Assembly (NCBI GenBank): GCA_009193035.1
Contig: SWDT01000033.1
Coordinates: 248,001-312,000 of the forward strand
Length of the DNA: 64,000 nucleotides
Direction of reading: 5' to 3'
Source of the DNA: Halicephalobus mephisto
Taxonomy: Eukaryota; Nematoda; Chromadorea; Rhabditida; Panagrolaimidae
Positions 61,001-64,000 of this stretch are shown here, in pieces. The notes beneath the pieces were generated by a model. That model saw nothing but the letters and a program-made list of their open reading frames with translations, did no database searches and was not told the DNA's origin. Position numbers and translations under genes: made by a program. Within the stretch, counting starts at the first letter, position 1. Every line of letters begins with the position of its first letter.

Positions 61001-64000
61001 CCAACCGTGTAAAAAGAAATCAAAACAGTCGTTTCTTAACCAAGAAACTAAAGAAATTTTATTACAGAGTTTTCAGGGCTTTAAATATAATGTAAGCTTT
61101 ATAGGTTACCCAGTAAGCCAGCCCATTAATGGATTATAAATTACACAGTGAGTATAGGGAAAGCTTAGAAAACGACAAACATTAGGGCTATCTATTTGTA
61201 ACTTTTTACAATTGGTTTTTTTAAATAATCTAGAAAAATTGATTTGATCGATGGGCTTCTTGTAAGAGCGCACCTTCAAAAGAAAAGTTTTGAACAATGA
61301 CCCGTTCCTTGTTTGATTTATTATTTTTTTTCGAACTGATGAGATTACAAGAAAACTCAAAGAGGAACGACTATGCACCTCTGATGAACCTGTTCCTTGA
61401 TCAGTTTTTGTTCAAATTTTGGATTGGCGCCTTTTTTGATTAGAGGTCGACGACGTTCTTGAACTTTATCAAAAAAGCAACAGCGATAGACTATAGGAAG
61501 TAGAGGTCGTTCAAAGACTTGTGAGCTTTTGATTAGCAATCAAAGTCTCAGAGTCAAGAAGCGGAGCCTTTTGAAAAGTTTAGGAATTCTTATAAGTATC
61601 TGAAATCTGGAGACTATTACACATTAATTTCCTTGTCACTTGTGTCCATGAAAGAATGTATGTTGGCAATGAAGAAATTACTTGTTTCAATCACACTAAC
61701 AACAGTTTAGAAAACAGTTGGAAATCTCAATCCTAAAGGAGATATAATCCCTTGTTTTTACGATTCCAAAAATTTCCTTTTAACCAGCGAGAAGTTTGGA
61801 TTGCTATATTCTCTTTCTGCTGACTGTCTAAAAAATATATCCATAAATCTGACTTCCATTTAACTACATACAGGGAAAAAGGTTTAATGCACTTATATGT
61901 AAGTTGGACATAATGCTTTGATATACTGTATTTAATGTGCCGGTACATAAAAACAAAGTTTTTTGCGCACGATGTTGAATGACAAAGTAGAATGAAAATA
62001 ATATACTCGATCCACTGAAAATAATGCCTATTTTTAAAATTGGACTTTGAAATTCTTTGTTTATCACTCAGTTTAACTTTATAATTTATTGAAATTTGAT
62101 TAGCAGTATTTGTTATCTACTCTTTATTTTGTGTGCCGATTTATAATACAGCTACCGCAAGAAGATTTACATCAAATGTTAATAGGTAAACTTTCCTTTT
62201 AGGATTTACAATAGTATGAAAATAATTCCCTGTTCCAAGAAACATTGTCTTGTGGAACTGTGAATATTGAGTGAAATTAAGTTATATCTAAGAATAGAGT
62301 ACTCATAGTAAACGACATGATATTGTATAAATATTGCGATCAACACATGGAAAGTGAGTGGCTTCCAGCACTGAAGAAGAAAATGTGCACGTTCATTACC
62401 ACCTGATCTTAATTGTGAAATCAACATCTTGAAAGTGATGAAGAAACAAGGATTTAGTAAGAATGCACTAGAAATTAACAATATGATGGATAACAAAATC
62501 GATCGTTCTCCTAGTCTGAATGGAATTCCTCCCGATATACTGGGATTCAACTTTACTCAAAGAGATATTGATAAGATTTTTCATCGTATAGAGGATGATA
62601 ATCTTGGAACTCCAAAATAACAGTTATCATTTGCTCTTTTCAGAGATCACTTTAGTTTTATTATCTTAAGTTGGAAAAAGTGATTCAAGAGTATGTATGA
62701 GGTATTTTTGGTGGTAGCACTTTGTGACCAACTTTATCTTGGAAGTGAAGTAAGCATTACATTTGAATAAATTTTGCACGAAATATGAGAATAATGAATT
62801 CTTTAAAGTAGTCTAACATGCTTTGAATATTTCTGCTCATATACTTTTTGCAGATTTTTTATTTTAGGAATCATATACTTCTAATATATGGAAGATTTGA
62901 TTCAAGTGTCGTTGGAAAATTCCGTCAAGAATCTACTGTTCTGAATAACGGTATTGGAGTTGATGACATTCAGACGATTCGATTGCTCTTTTCCGTCACT
63001 TGAGTCGAGAGGAATTCTCTCGTTTTCCTTCGTTTATTGTGTAAAAATAATAGAACTTTTGTCAACCTGATTTCAACAGTAGAAACACTTGTGTAACTTT
63101 ACTTCAGATTAACTTCTTTTCATTATATGTTTATTCCGAAATGCTATCGAGTGTTTATGCATGCAGTCAATATCCTTACGAAATAAGGTGCATAAAAATT
63201 GCATCGTGTTACAGCCAAGTCTTCTGCAGATTTGTGGATTTGAAAACAAAGAAATGTGATTAAGAATTCACTAACTGTTCCGGTAGTAGAGACAAATTTG
63301 CAAATTGTTAGTTTCCTGGATATTTTAGAGGATTTTAAAATACCGAAAGTGAAATTCAAATAATTCTATTACGGTATTTTATTTTGATTCCTAAAGCCAA
63401 ATTTTCAATAAATTCTTCGTAAAATAGAAAATGATTCGAAAAATTCCAAAACTATTTGTCGAGAATTCATCCAAGTTACAAAGTATTAACTTTCCATCGT
63501 TCCTTATGAGTACGAATGTAACAAAAACCACAATAATCGATGTAAGAGAGAAGTTTTGCATTGAAAATATCAAAATTTGTTCAATATAAAGTATTTGGAA
63601 CATCTTATGTTTAATCATTAGATTTTCAAGATTTATAGATACTAAATATATTACAAACATCTGGAGATGCTTCTGAACAAGAACTTAATTTATTTACTGC
63701 TTACTTTCATCCATACGAAGCATGATTACGAGCTGAACGGTGTTTTGAGACATATCCCGAATGTGGAAAACTTGATAATCCAAACCAAACAATGACTCTT
63801 CAATTAAGAGACCCTTCAACTGGAAACAAATTGAGAATGAAAATATTGAGTCAGTAGTTATTATACCGAGGCGACCACAATGAATATGGATCAAATATTC
63901 AAGCCCCAGAATGTTTCTACAAGTTTGTCAAACTTCAAGATAGGAGGTTTTATCTGACGCTGTATTGCTGTCATGAGAATGCAGAATAGGAAAATTGCTA
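61001..64000. other. AT-rich right end with interrupted frames
   Basis: This stretch lacks both dispersed repeat families and differs in texture from the rest. Two regions look like remnants of coding sequence. 62380-62620 (+) reads CARSLPPDLNCEINILKVMK and on to DNLGTPK. 63660-63990 (+) reads ELNLFTAYFHPYEA, a TGA, then LRAERCFETYPECGKL and later SNIQAPECFYKFVKLQ, with a second in-frame stop between. Neither is recognised. They may be parts of a decayed mobile element or pseudogene, or chance open frames. Confidence 0.3.

Overview
This window is genomic DNA of a nematode, most likely a rhabditid. The grounds are: short GT-AG introns (about 45-120 bp) in nearly every gene; TTTTCAG-type acceptors placed just before start codons, as expected for spliced-leader trans-splicing; cuticle collagen genes with the nematode N-terminal domain, a processing site and a Gly-X-Y core; and closely packed same-strand genes. 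The DNA is AT-rich. As I recall, close relatives of the TRPM channel, RPN-10, villin-like, LET-502, MLST-8 and HLH-2 genes all map to C. elegans chromosome I, so the window probably belongs to that ancestral linkage group. This was not checked. All exon models were built by hand from splice sites and reading phase.

Layout. 0-7 kb: the 3' end of one gene, then a TRPM cation-channel gene on the minus strand with one apparent single-base frameshift. 7-12.4 kb: gene-free, full of short hairpin repeats. 12.4-18.8 kb: a membrane-anchored cathepsin B-like protease (+), proteasome subunit RPN-10 (-), a TAF9-like histone-fold protein (-) and an SLC35F transporter (+) whose first intron may contain the TAF9-like gene. 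19-23.6 kb: a cuticle-collagen block with one intact gene on each strand, one decayed copy and an orphan membrane protein. 25-27 kb: RNA polymerase subunit RPB6 and a secreted proline/cysteine-rich protein with a 24-base assembly gap. 27.3-31.6 kb (-): a supervillin/villin-like actin-binding protein and SRP9. 32.9-38.2 kb (+): a small protein that looks like the N-terminal part of INO80 without any ATPase, followed about 120 bp later by let-502 (Rho kinase), in a probable operon. 38.5-43.1 kb (+): a cysteine-rich single-pass membrane protein and a DUF1647-like type II membrane protein. 43.3-50.3 kb (-): mlst-8 (LST8 of TOR complexes), then RalGAP alpha, then a LENG1 homologue, head to tail. 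51.3-53.8 kb (-): hlh-2, the E-protein bHLH factor. 54-64 kb: gene-poor, with many hairpin repeats and, at the far right, stop-interrupted frames I cannot identify.

Functional links. let-502 and the villin-like gene both act on actomyosin. mlst-8 and RalGAP alpha both feed TOR signalling and are adjacent on one strand. RPB6, the TAF9-like protein, the INO80-N-like protein and HLH-2 are nuclear transcription factors or chromatin proteins. The most interesting items are the stand-alone INO80 N-terminal protein in an operon with Rho kinase, the TOR-related gene cluster, and a family of at least 30 imperfect palindromes of about 55 bp, recurring every 80-100 bp and confined to three zones.
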